Positions 19,232 to 26,749 of a stretch of 64,000 nt of DNA are shown here, one piece after another. The notes under the pieces were generated by a model. The model saw only the letters and a list, made by a program, of their open reading frames with translations. It was not told the DNA's origin and did no database searches. This DNA is from Polynucleobacter sp. 15G-AUS-farblos. Lineage in GTDB: Bacteria > Pseudomonadota > Gammaproteobacteria > Burkholderiales > Burkholderiaceae. The first letter of the stretch is position 1. The number at the start of each line of letters is the position of its first letter. Where the stretch lies: positions 124,001-188,000 of the forward strand of contig NZ_JACVOM010000003.1 in the NCBI RefSeq assembly GCF_018882445.1, written 5' to 3'. A program made the position numbers and the translations under genes.

Positions 19232-19930
19232 TTATGCTTTTTTATGGCTATGTTTTACAACTTCTCCAATAAGCATCACAGCTATCGCACCAACTGCACC
19301 TGCAATCATGCTGTATGCCTCTACTCCGGCACCGAAGAACTTAATCACACCTGGATCAGACAACATCATGCCTCCCGCAATCCAGCCTAATAAGCCAGCA
19401 CCAGCGGTAACAATAATTGGGAAGCGATCGATGAGATACAGAACAATTCGGCTACCGCCAATGATGAGCGGTACAGAAACTAACAAGCCAAAGACGATAT
19501 ATCCTAATTGATGAGCTTGGTCATCAACTTGACCAGCTGCACCTGCAATAGCCAGAACGTTATCCAAGCTCATGACGATATCGGCAATGATGATTGTTTT
19601 GATTGCCGCAAACAATTTATCAGGCGCTTGCATATCATGGCCTTCATCGCCACCTGAATCGACCATCAACTTGTAGCCGATCCACAACAGCAAAATGCCG
19701 CCAACAAATTTCAGGAACGGGATCTGCAGCAGTGTGACTGCGAATGCAACCAAAATAATACGTAGAACAATCGCACCGGCGGTACCCCACAAAATACCCT
19801 TACGGCGTTGATTGGGGTGCAAATTACGGCAGGCTAAGGCAATCACAACAGCGTTGTCACCGCCTAATAGAATATCTATCAGGATGATCTGTGCAAGGAC
19901 AGACCAATCCAATATTGTCAAAAACTCCAT
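19232..19930 (-). CDS. TerC-family integral membrane protein (YjbE-like)
   Basis: A 232-aa protein with about seven transmembrane segments. The two TerC signature Asp-containing helices are present: IILIDILLGGDNAVVIALAC (about 14-33) and IIIADIVMSLDNVLAIAGAA (about 112-131), separated by a hydrophilic loop (SGGDEGHDMQAPDKL). TerC/Alx/YjbE proteins are linked to manganese or other metal export, often in concert with protein secretion. No yybP-ykoY-type riboswitch could be recognised in the short upstream gap, which instead holds the sucD terminator. Substrate is not determined. Confidence 0.9.
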   Translation of the reverse strand: MEFLTILDWSVLAQIILIDILLGGDNAVVIALACRNLHPNQRRKGILWGTAGAIVLRIILVAFAVTLLQIPFLKFVGGILLLWIGYKLMVDSGGDEGHDMQAPDKLFAAIKTIIIADIVMSLDNVLAIAGAAGQVDDQAHQLGYIVFGLLVSVPLIIGGSRIVLYLIDRFPIIVTAGAGLLGWIAGGMMLSDPGVIKFFGAGVEAYSMIAGAVGAIAVMLIGEVVKHSHKKA

Positions 19931-19983
19931 GTCATCCTCTTATATTTTTATGTTTTAACTTCTTTTAACTTACTCACAACTAC

Positions 19984-20014
19984 AAAAAAGACGCCAAATA
20001 ATGGCATCTTTTTT
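19984..20014 (-). terminator. Intrinsic terminator after sucD
   Basis: Hairpin AAAAAAGA-c-GCCA, loop aataa, TGGC-a-TCTTTTTT, directly after the sucD stop on the minus strand and before terC. U-runs flank the stem on both strands, but only leftward genes surround it. Confidence 0.85.
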
Positions 20015-20026
20015 GTTATGGCTCAA

Positions 20027-20920
20027 TTACAACATAGCCTTTAATAAAGCTGCCATTTCAGAAGGATTCTTTGTTACCTTAAAGCCACACTCTTCCATTA
20101 CGGCAAGCTTGGCATCAGCAGTATCAGCACCACCAGAAATCAATGCGCCAGCATGGCCCATACGCTTTCCAGGAGGCGCTGTTACACCAGCAATAAAGCC
20201 GACCACTGGCTTCTTCATATTGTCTTTGCACCAACGAGCTGCTTCAGCTTCGTCCGGTCCACCGATTTCGCCGATCATGATGACGGCATCAGTTTCTGGA
20301 TCTTCGTTAAACATCTTCATGATGTCGATATGCTTCAAACCATTGATTGGGTCACCACCAATACCAACCGCTGTAGATTGACCTAAACCGATTGAAGTTA
20401 ATTGGCCTACCGCTTCATAAGTCAAGGTACCAGAACGGCTTACAACACCGATACGGCCCTTCTTGTGAATATGACCAGGCATGATGCCGATCTTGATTTC
20501 GTCAGGAGTGATGATTCCTGGGCAGTTAGGGCCAAGCAATAAAGTCTTCTTGCCGCCAGCCGCTTCTTTAGCCTTCATTTTGTTGCGCACTTCAAGCATG
20601 TCGCGCACTGGAATGCCTTCAGTAATACAGATCACGAAATCGAGGTCGGCTTCAACCGCTTCCCAAATTGCTGCAGCTGCGCCAGGAGGTGGAACATAAA
20701 TAACAGAAGTGGTTGCGCCAGTTTGCTGAGCAGCCTCTTTAACAGTTCCGAAAATAGGAATATTAAAAATAGACTCGCCTGCTTTTTTAGGATTTACGCC
20801 GGCAACGAAACAATTCTTACCGTTTGCGTATTCCTGACATTTTTCTGTATGGAACTGACCCGTCTTACCAGTAATACCTTGAGTAATGACTTTGGTGTTT
20901 TTATTGATCAAAATAGACAT
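20027..20920 (-). CDS. sucD: Succinyl-CoA synthetase alpha subunit (ADP-forming)
   Basis: Alpha subunit of the TCA-cycle enzyme that makes ATP from succinyl-CoA. The CoA-binding Rossmann start (TKVITQGITGKTGQFHTE), VYVPPPGAAAAIWEA and the phosphohistidine region KRMGHAGALISGG near residue 246 are intact. Length 297 aa is normal. It follows sucC by 15 bp in the same leftward operon and is followed by a good terminator. No odg or sdh genes are adjacent. Confidence 0.98.
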   Translation of the reverse strand: MSILINKNTKVITQGITGKTGQFHTEKCQEYANGKNCFVAGVNPKKAGESIFNIPIFGTVKEAAQQTGATTSVIYVPPPGAAAAIWEAVEADLDFVICITEGIPVRDMLEVRNKMKAKEAAGGKKTLLLGPNCPGIITPDEIKIGIMPGHIHKKGRIGVVSRSGTLTYEAVGQLTSIGLGQSTAVGIGGDPINGLKHIDIMKMFNEDPETDAVIMIGEIGGPDEAEAARWCKDNMKKPVVGFIAGVTAPPGKRMGHAGALISGGADTADAKLAVMEECGFKVTKNPSEMAALLKAML

Positions 20921-20935
20921 ATTGAAATTCCTGGA

Positions 20936-22105
20936 TTATTTGTTTTTGGCAACAGCAGCAACTACCTTGGTAGCAGCTTCAGCCATTGAATCAGCGCTAA
21001 TAATTGGCAAACCGGAGTCAGCAAGGATCTTCTTACCCAACTCTTCGTTAGTGCCCTTCATACGCACAACCAAAGGAACGGTCAAATTCACTGCCTTACA
21101 TGCAGTAACTACACCGTCAGCGATCACGTCGCAACGCATAATACCGCCGAAGATGTTGACCAAAATGGCTTCCACACTCTTATTCTTGAGCATGATCTTG
21201 AAGGCTTCAGTTACTTTTTCTGCTGTAGCACCACCACCTACGTCTAAGAAGTTTGCTGGCTCACCGCCGAACAACTTGATCGTATCCATGGTCGCCATCG
21301 CCAAACCTGCGCCGTTTACCAAGCAACCGATATTTCCATCTAAAGAGATGTAAGCAAGGTCAAACTTAGAGGCTTCAATTTCAGCAGCATCTTCTTCATC
21401 GATATCGCGATAAGCAACGATTTCTGGATGACGGAAAAGTGCATTTGGATCAAAGTTAAATTTAGCGTCAAGAGCCTTGATCTTGCCATTGCCCTCAAGG
21501 ATCAATGGGTTGATCTCTACTAAGGATGCATCGGTATCCCAGTAGGTTTTATAGAGGTTTTTAAATACATCACGAGCCATTGGAATAGAAGCATCAGGAA
21601 CGCCAATACCTTTAGCAACAACATCGCAGTCAGCATCTGTCATACCAACTAATGGATCAACAAACACTTTAATAATTTTTTCTGGATGAGATTCAGCAAC
21701 TTCCTCAATATCCATACCACCTTCGCTTGAAGCCATGATCACATTTTTTTGTGTTGCACGGTCAGTCACGATACTGAAGTAGTACTCTTTTTTGATATCT
21801 GCGCCATCTTCAATTAAGAGGCGATTTACTTTTTGACCATCTGGTCCAGTTTGATGTGTCTTGAGTTGCATACCCAAGATTTCAGAAGCGTATTTCTTCA
21901 CTTCATCCATGCTTCTAGCTAATTTGACGCCACCACCTTTACCGCGTCCACCTGCATGAATCTGTGCCTTAACAACCCATATTGGGCCACCCAATTTTTC
22001 AGCAGCTTTAATAGCCTCATCAACACTAAATGCAGGAATGCCGTTTGGAACTGGCACATTAAATTGGCGAAGAAGTTCTTTGCCCTGGTACTCGTGAATT
22101 TTCAT
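20936..22105 (-). CDS. sucC: Succinyl-CoA synthetase beta subunit (ADP-forming)
   Basis: ATP-grasp beta subunit partnering SucD. The N-terminus [20 protein letters not shown] and the nucleotide-site segment [18 protein letters not shown] (about residues 46-63) are diagnostic. LVEINPLIL and the CoA-ligase domain motifs [13 protein letters not shown] and [13 protein letters not shown] follow. Length 389 aa is standard. First gene of the sucCD pair; its promoter should lie in the 187-bp gap towards recX, where no convincing -35/-10 pair was found. Confidence 0.98.
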   Translation of the reverse strand: MKIHEYQGKELLRQFNVPVPNGIPAFSVDEAIKAAEKLGGPIWVVKAQIHAGGRGKGGGVKLARSMDEVKKYASEILGMQLKTHQTGPDGQKVNRLLIEDGADIKKEYYFSIVTDRATQKNVIMASSEGGMDIEEVAESHPEKIIKVFVDPLVGMTDADCDVVAKGIGVPDASIPMARDVFKNLYKTYWDTDASLVEINPLILEGNGKIKALDAKFNFDPNALFRHPEIVAYRDIDEEDAAEIEASKFDLAYISLDGNIGCLVNGAGLAMATMDTIKLFGGEPANFLDVGGGATAEKVTEAFKIMLKNKSVEAILVNIFGGIMRCDVIADGVVTACKAVNLTVPLVVRMKGTNEELGKKILADSGLPIISADSMAEAATKVVAAVAKNK

Positions 22106-22292
22106 AATTACTCCGAAACGGTATCTTTATTTGCAAGCGATGAGGATTAGTAAAACCGATGTCACCTGAATCTCCCACCTACCCTGAAATAGCTAAATTA
22201 GCCATATTTGAATAAATGTGAGCGGCTTGACCGACTCCATAAGTCTATCATGCTGCAACGCGGCAAACCCGTTTTTTCGATCCGTAATTGCC

Positions 22293-22844
22293 CTAGTCTT
22301 GCCTCTGGCCACCGATCACCTTAGATACCACCTCAGAACTAAAACCCTTGGAAGCTAAGAATCGATATTGACGGGCACGCTCCTTTTGCTCCTGGGCAGC
22401 TACCCCAAACTTTCTGGACCAAAGCTCAAAAGCTCGCTGATATTCGGTCTCTTTGAGGGTTTTGAGGAGCTGAGCGGATTTATTGGAATCAACCCCCGCC
22501 CTTTCCAGCTCATCTTGAATTTTGCGGGTTCCATAACGCTCACTTCGTCGACGCACCAAGGCCTCAGCAAAGCGCTCATCTGAAAGCCAGCCTCGCGCCT
22601 CAAAATCATCCAAAATCACCTCAATATCCAAGGCGCTCGCTTTAGGGGCTACATCCAAGTCAGAACCCAAATCATTCTCTTGATCGTTCTTTAGTAGCTT
22701 GGCCCATCTTGCTTCAGACTCAAGCAGTTTTGCAGCCAAGCCTTTGCGGCTGTATTCCCTTAGCGATAAAAGGCGCAAAGCCCGAGCTTTGAGACTCGGG
22801 CTTTGTTTAGCGCCTTTTCTTGCTTTGCTACTTAGCTCTGACAT
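22293..22844 (-). CDS. recX: Regulatory protein RecX
   Basis: Binds RecA filaments and limits recombinase activity. The three-helix repeat signature is visible: LKARALRLLSLREYSRKGLAAKLL at about residues 18-41, DFEARGWLSDERFAEALVRRRSERYG in the middle, and REYRFL-type residues ending ASKGFSSEVVSKVI. An acidic insert (NDQENDLGSDLDVAPKASALD, about 53-73) between repeats one and two makes it 183 aa, longer than E. coli RecX. It starts 4 bp after recA, so it is presumably made by read-through from the SOS-controlled recA promoter. Confidence 0.93.
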   Translation of the reverse strand: MSELSSKARKGAKQSPSLKARALRLLSLREYSRKGLAAKLLESEARWAKLLKNDQENDLGSDLDVAPKASALDIEVILDDFEARGWLSDERFAEALVRRRSERYGTRKIQDELERAGVDSNKSAQLLKTLKETEYQRAFELWSRKFGVAAQEQKERARQYRFLASKGFSSEVVSKVIGGQRQD

Positions 22845-22848
22845 CGAA

Positions 22849-23940
22849 CTATTCGACTTCCTCTTCTTCGCTCAGTACATCGGTAACTACGGCTGAGCCC
22901 GCTTTGACACCTAACTTCTCACGTATTTTTGCCTCGATATCTTTAGCGATTGCTGGATTCTCTTTCAAGAACTCGCGCACATTGTCTTTGCCTTGACCAA
23001 TGCGATCGCCGTTATAGCTATACCAAGAGCCTGACTTTTCAACGAGATCGGCTTCTACGCCCATATCGATAATTTCACCTTCGCGAGAGATTCCGGCGCC
23101 GTACATGATGTCGAAAATCGCTTCGCGGAATGGAGGAGAAACTTTGTTCTTTACAACCTTCACACGGGTTTCATTACCAACTACTTCATCACCCTTCTTG
23201 ATGCTGCCAATGCGGCGAATATCTAAGCGCATAGAAGCATAGAACTTCAGAGCATTACCGCCAGTAGTGGTTTCTGGAGAACCAAACATCACACCAATCT
23301 TCATACGAATTTGGTTAATGAAGATGACTGTTGTATTAGTACGCTTGATAGCGCCTGTGAGCTTGCGCAATGCTTGACTCATCAAACGGGCTTGCAAGCC
23401 AGGTAATGAATCGCCCATGTCGCCTTCAATCTCGGCCTTTGGAACTAAGGCAGCAACAGAGTCAATCACGATCAGGTCAATAGAACCTGAACGTACTAAA
23501 GCATCAGCAATTTCTAATGCTTGCTCACCAGTATCTGGTTGAGAGATCAATAGATTATTCACATCAACACCAAGGCGTGACGCGTACTGCACATCCAAAG
23601 CATGCTCCGCGTCAATAAACGCACAAGTGCCACCCAACTTTTGCATCTCTGCAATCGCATGCAAAGTGAGTGTTGTTTTACCTGAGGACTCTGGTCCGTA
23701 AATCTCGATCACGCGACCACGCGCTAAGCCACCGACTCCAAGCGCAATATCTAAACCGAGTGAACCGCTTGATACCACTTGAATATCTTGACTAATTTCA
23801 GCATCGCCCAATCTCATGATTGAGCCTTTACCAAATTGTTTCTCAATCTGGGCCAAGGCTGCTGTGAGTGCTTTTTGTTTGTCTCCGCTCATTCCCTCAA
23901 ATTCTGAGGAGGCTGATTTTCTTTTATCATCCAAGGCCAT
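22849..23940 (-). CDS. recA: Recombinase RecA
   Basis: Forms ATP-dependent filaments on single-stranded DNA for strand exchange and triggers LexA autocleavage. Walker A is [13 protein letters not shown] (about residues 79-91), Walker B lies in [13 protein letters not shown], and DNA-binding loop 2 is in [17 protein letters not shown]. The acidic C-terminus ([10 protein letters not shown]) is typical. AAGGA lies about 8 nt before ATG 23940. A perfect-looking LexA operator overlaps its promoter, and recX follows immediately. Confidence 0.99.
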   Translation of the reverse strand: MALDDKRKSASSEFEGMSGDKQKALTAALAQIEKQFGKGSIMRLGDAEISQDIQVVSSGSLGLDIALGVGGLARGRVIEIYGPESSGKTTLTLHAIAEMQKLGGTCAFIDAEHALDVQYASRLGVDVNNLLISQPDTGEQALEIADALVRSGSIDLIVIDSVAALVPKAEIEGDMGDSLPGLQARLMSQALRKLTGAIKRTNTTVIFINQIRMKIGVMFGSPETTTGGNALKFYASMRLDIRRIGSIKKGDEVVGNETRVKVVKNKVSPPFREAIFDIMYGAGISREGEIIDMGVEADLVEKSGSWYSYNGDRIGQGKDNVREFLKENPAIAKDIEAKIREKLGVKAGSAVVTDVLSEEEEVE

Positions 23941-24011
23941 TTTTTAATTCCTTTTCGCTATGTATTGGGCTTTTTCCCGAAGTTTTATTGACTATCCGAC
24001 AACTTAGAAGT

Positions 24012-24031
24012 TACTGTATATAAAAACAGTA
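24012..24031 (-). promoter_or_regulatory. LexA (SOS) operator of recA
   Basis: TACTGTATATAAAAACAGTA matches the enterobacterial and betaproteobacterial SOS box CTGT-N8-ACAG with extended TA flanks, about 72 bp upstream of the recA start codon. It overlaps the proposed -10 element, as expected for a repressor site. Confidence 0.93.
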
Positions 24032-24041
24032 CTTATTGCAA
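24015..24041 (-). promoter_or_regulatory. Probable sigma-70 promoter of recA
   Basis: Reading leftward, TTGCAA (24041-24036) and TATACA (24020-24015) are separated by 15 bp, a slightly short spacer. The -10 lies inside the LexA box. Predicted start near 24008, about 68 nt before the recA ATG. Confidence 0.55.
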
Positions 24042-24059
24042 GAGGCTTTTTCAAGGAAT

Positions 24060-24593
24060 TTACAGATTTTTTGCTAGGGTACCCTCGATTGGGGTCCGAT
24101 CCCAGTACAAAAAGAGGGGGATAGCGACGGCCCAGACCAGGCTAATCAATGCTAAACCCAGTATTTGCCCATCGGGACCCCAGCTTGCAGCCCCCAATCG
24201 CACCCCGGCCTCATAAGACAAAGGGCCGCTAATTGCTCCCAAAATCGCCCCTAAAACTGGTTTACCACGTAACCAGGATAAAGAGCCATTGAGTGTGCTC
24301 GCCACCAACAGCCAAAGCGCCCACATCCAGATAGGGGACAAAAGAGGGGAAGGCCAAGCATCATGGAAGTCCAGAAGACCTAGATACATGATGAGGGTAT
24401 CGGTTACAACGCCATAAATCAGGACCTTCAGCAACAAGCTGAACTCCTGCTTAGGGCTCTGCGCTCGCCAGATGTGCCAAGTGATATAGCTTAGCGAACC
24501 TAGCACCGCCCAGAAGACCTGCTGGTGAGCCGCCCCCAGGACACAAGCAAACCAACCTGCTTGGAAAAGGAGGAAATTCCATAATTTAGACAT
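24060..24593 (-). CDS. DUF2878-family integral membrane protein
   Basis: A 177-aa, strongly hydrophobic protein with about five transmembrane segments, Trp-rich (LWNFLLFQAGWFACVLGAA; SPIWMWALWLLVASTLNGSL; LALISLVWAVAIPLFLYW). The pattern of an N-terminal QxGWF segment and a conserved TLNxSLxWL stretch matches DUF2878 proteins, which have no known function. It lies upstream of recA on the same strand and downstream of tRNA-Met, but the tRNA has its own terminator and recA its own promoter, so cotranscription is unlikely. Confidence 0.75.
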   Translation of the reverse strand: MSKLWNFLLFQAGWFACVLGAAHQQVFWAVLGSLSYITWHIWRAQSPKQEFSLLLKVLIYGVVTDTLIMYLGLLDFHDAWPSPLLSPIWMWALWLLVASTLNGSLSWLRGKPVLGAILGAISGPLSYEAGVRLGAASWGPDGQILGLALISLVWAVAIPLFLYWDRTPIEGTLAKNL

Positions 24594-24610
24594 GTATCAA
24601 TTCTATCTGC

Positions 24611-24645
24611 CAAAGAAAAAGGCCACTACCGAAGTAATGGCCTTT
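24611..24645 (-). terminator. Intrinsic terminator of tRNA-Met
   Basis: On the minus strand, AAAGGCCATTAC, loop ttcg, GTAGTGGCCTTT, then TTCTTT; one A-C mismatch in a 12-bp stem closed by a stable UUCG-type tetraloop. It starts 6 nt past the tRNA CCA end. Confidence 0.9.
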
Positions 24646-24650
24646 CAATT

Positions 24651-24727
24651 TGGTGGCGAATCAGGGATTTGAACCCCGGACCTGCGGATTATGATTCCGT
24701 CGCTCTAACCAGCTGAGCTAATTCGCC
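24651..24727 (-). tRNA. tRNA-Met (CAU anticodon)
   Basis: Complete 77-nt cloverleaf with encoded CCA: acceptor GGCGAAT/ATTCGCC, D-arm GCTC-AGCTGGTTA-GAGC, anticodon loop ATCATAA giving CAU, variable AGGTC, and T-arm with GGTTCAAAT. The body resembles Burkholderiales elongator tRNA-Met, but a CAU anticodon could also be tRNA-Ile2, which is read after lysidine modification. The absence of three G-C pairs at the anticodon-stem base argues against initiator tRNA. The first anticodon-stem pair (27-43) is A-C rather than a Watson-Crick pair. Confidence 0.93.
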
Positions 24728-24781
24728 GAACTCGCTATTATAAATGATAGGAGTCCGCCTGTCTAAATAGAGTGTCTAGAC

Positions 24782-25189
24782 CTATTTAATCTGAAACACG
24801 CTTATCCCCTGATCCCGGCCATAGCGAAGCTCAATCTCAATTTTCTTGGCTAAAAATAGCTTTTTGAGCACCTCATCCTTATTTTCAAAGGTAATAGCCG
24901 TTTGTGCTGGGTAATGCGAGAAGGGATCACTCATGACCTCAAGAGGGACGCCATCAATTTTAATTTGTCGAATGGTGCGTTTATGTAAACGGTCTTGTTG
25001 AATAAAAATGAGCCGCTTCACATATTTATCGAGGACTAACTTATGCCCCTCTCCATTGATTTTGAAATAGTAGACTAAGTCTTGATTGCCGCTGCCGGTG
25101 ACATCACGCTCTTCATCCCACTTAGCAAATGCACTCTGCCCACTCAGCCCTAAAAAAAGTCCCAGCATCACTGCTATATAAAAACGCAT
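24782..25189 (-). CDS. Small secreted protein of unknown function
   Basis: Not recognised. A 135-aa protein with a clear signal peptide (MRFYIAVMLGLFLGLSGQSAFA, cleavage after AFA), so the mature protein of about 113 aa should be periplasmic. It is charged and lacks Cys. A run of basic and aromatic residues (KLVLDKYVKRLIFIQQDRLHKRTIRQIKIDG is the region around 50-80) is followed by a short beta-like C-terminus ending GISVFQIK. It is divergent from the solute-binding lipoprotein gene (82 bp apart) and reads towards tRNA-Met. Confidence 0.7.
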   Translation of the reverse strand: MRFYIAVMLGLFLGLSGQSAFAKWDEERDVTGSGNQDLVYYFKINGEGHKLVLDKYVKRLIFIQQDRLHKRTIRQIKIDGVPLEVMSDPFSHYPAQTAITFENKDEVLKKLFLAKKIEIELRYGRDQGISVFQIK

Positions 25190-25270
25190 ATATCACCCTC
25201 TTCGATTTATGATGTGATCTTAGCAGTCAGAACCTGTCAAACCTAATATCACTGATACAGCGGAAACAAT

Positions 25271-26050
25271 ATGAACAAACTCTCACGACTATTTCCCAAA
25301 ACAATATTCCTGAGCGCTTGCGTTTTGCTGACACTATTCACTGTTGGCTGCTCTAAATCTGATAACAAATCATCAAAGGTTTTGCAGGTTGCGATATCGC
25401 CTTCTATTCCACCATTTACCTATGAAGAGAATGGTCAGGTAGTGGGTGTTGATATCGAAATCTTTAAAGGCTTTTGCGAATCCCGCGGTTATACCTACAA
25501 CTTAAAGGCATATGACTTTCAGGGTATGCTTGGTGCTGTTGCCAGCGGTCAAGCCGATGTTGCCTTCTCTGGTATCTCGATTACACCGAAACGCCAAGAG
25601 GTAATGGAATTCTCCAACCCCTACGTACAAAACGGCTGGGACTTGGTTAGTCTCAGAAAGCGCAATATTCGTATTACCGACTTATCGCAAATTAAAAATT
25701 ACTCCATCGGCTTTCCAACCGGCGCCGTCTTTATGGGTTACATCGAGAAAGAATGGGCGCCCAAAGGGATTTACCCAATGAATAAAGTCAAACTTTACCC
25801 ATCAATGGCTGAAGCTTTAACTGATTTGAATAATGGCAATCTCGATTTGGCATTCGTAGATAGCTCTATGCTGCTCACCTATGTCAATAAGATGAAGTTA
25901 CCTTTAACAAGCAGCTTTGAGATTCCTTATGCCGACCAGTTAGGCTTTGCTTTTGTTAAAGGTTCGCCGATTCGTGAAGACTTTAATAAATATCTCGCTG
26001 AATTAGGCACAGAAAAAATCCAAGCAATGGAAGTGAAGTGGAGCAAGTGA
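25271..26050 (+). CDS. Solute-binding lipoprotein, family 3 (amino-acid type)
   Basis: Predicted periplasmic amino-acid-binding protein tethered to membrane. A lipoprotein signal ends at lipobox TVGC at about residues 24-27. The domain start VLQVAISPSIPPFTYEENGQVVGVDIEIFKGF and the ligand-loop motif AVASGQADVAFSGISITPKRQEVMEFSNPY match SBP_bac_3 proteins of polar amino-acid ABC systems. Length 259 aa is normal. No permease or ATPase gene is adjacent, so the partner must be elsewhere, or the protein acts as a sensor. Ligand cannot be called. Confidence 0.88.
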   Translation: MNKLSRLFPKTIFLSACVLLTLFTVGCSKSDNKSSKVLQVAISPSIPPFTYEENGQVVGVDIEIFKGFCESRGYTYNLKAYDFQGMLGAVASGQADVAFSGISITPKRQEVMEFSNPYVQNGWDLVSLRKRNIRITDLSQIKNYSIGFPTGAVFMGYIEKEWAPKGIYPMNKVKLYPSMAEALTDLNNGNLDLAFVDSSMLLTYVNKMKLPLTSSFEIPYADQLGFAFVKGSPIREDFNKYLAELGTEKIQAMEVKWSK

Positions 26051-26084
26051 TTCTGCTAGTTTGGTTATAGCCTCTCATAGCATC

Positions 26085-26696
26085 ATGCGGCTTTTATCTA
26101 TTTCTAGTGGCAAGGTAGCGCCCTTATTTGGCAACCATCATCCTGACTACAAATCGGTTGCCTCGGCAATTGTGAAAACAAGAGTCAGCGATTTAGACAA
26201 TCCAAACTTAATCGAAATCACCAAGCTTGGGGTTAAGGGTGATGAACAAGCGGATCTCAGTGTGCATGGGGGACTTGAGAAAGCCATCTATGTTTACCCT
26301 GCCGAGCATTACCCTTTTTGGAATACCTTACTTACCCGTGAAACCAAAAAGACAGTTGATCTTCAGCCTGGAGCAATGGGAGAAAACTTCACGATAGAAG
26401 GCCTGCTCGAAACGGAAGTATTTATTGGGGATCAACTACACATCGGGGATTTGAAATTTGCCGTAGTCAAACTCCGTGAGCCATGCTTTAAATTCAATGC
26501 CAAAATGGGATACAAAGGTGCAGCCAAGGCAATGTTGCAATCAGGCTTTTGTGGCTGGTATCTCAGAGTAATTCAAACTGGTTTCATCGCTGCGGGCGCA
26601 ACCATCGCCGTAGTACCTGGTGCAAGACAAACATCTATCGCCGAACAAAACCAAAACCTGATGGGCCGTCGTAACCAACAAGATTTATGGGAATAA
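26085..26696 (+). CDS. MOSC-domain protein (YiiM-like)
   Basis: MOSC domain spanning most of the 203-aa protein: MRLLSISSGKVAPLF at the start, GVKGDEQADLSVHGGLEKAIYVYP, GAMGENFTIEGL, and the conserved Cys in LREPCFKFNAKMG. YiiM-type MOSC proteins transfer or reduce N-hydroxylated substrates using molybdenum cofactor. The ATG at 26085 is preferred to a TTG at 26061, because family members begin near MRLLSIS. The gene lies 34 bp after the binding-protein stop and ends at a shared terminator. Its need for Moco fits the moaC gene at 14.2 kb. Confidence 0.88.
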   Translation: MRLLSISSGKVAPLFGNHHPDYKSVASAIVKTRVSDLDNPNLIEITKLGVKGDEQADLSVHGGLEKAIYVYPAEHYPFWNTLLTRETKKTVDLQPGAMGENFTIEGLLETEVFIGDQLHIGDLKFAVVKLREPCFKFNAKMGYKGAAKAMLQSGFCGWYLRVIQTGFIAAGATIAVVPGARQTSIAEQNQNLMGRRNQQDLWE

Positions 26697-26726
26697 AAAA
26701 ACCCGACCATTTCTGATCGGGTTTTT
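26695..26726. terminator. Bidirectional terminator between MOSC and MFS genes
   Basis: AAAAAA-ACCCGA, loop about 10 nt, TCGGGT-TTTT; U-runs are present on both strands, serving the convergent MOSC gene (+) and MFS gene (-). Confidence 0.88.
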
Positions 26727-26749
26727 CATTTGATACCAACTAAAGAGAC

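Noticed and set aside
20001..20381. 126-codon plus-strand frame opposite sucD
   Set aside because: Shadow of the strongly conserved sucD coding sequence.
22257..22276. Hairpin AACGCGG/CCCGTT with a T-run between sucC and recX
   Set aside because: The T-run is on the plus strand, but both flanking genes run leftward, so it would not terminate either; the stem also has a bulge.
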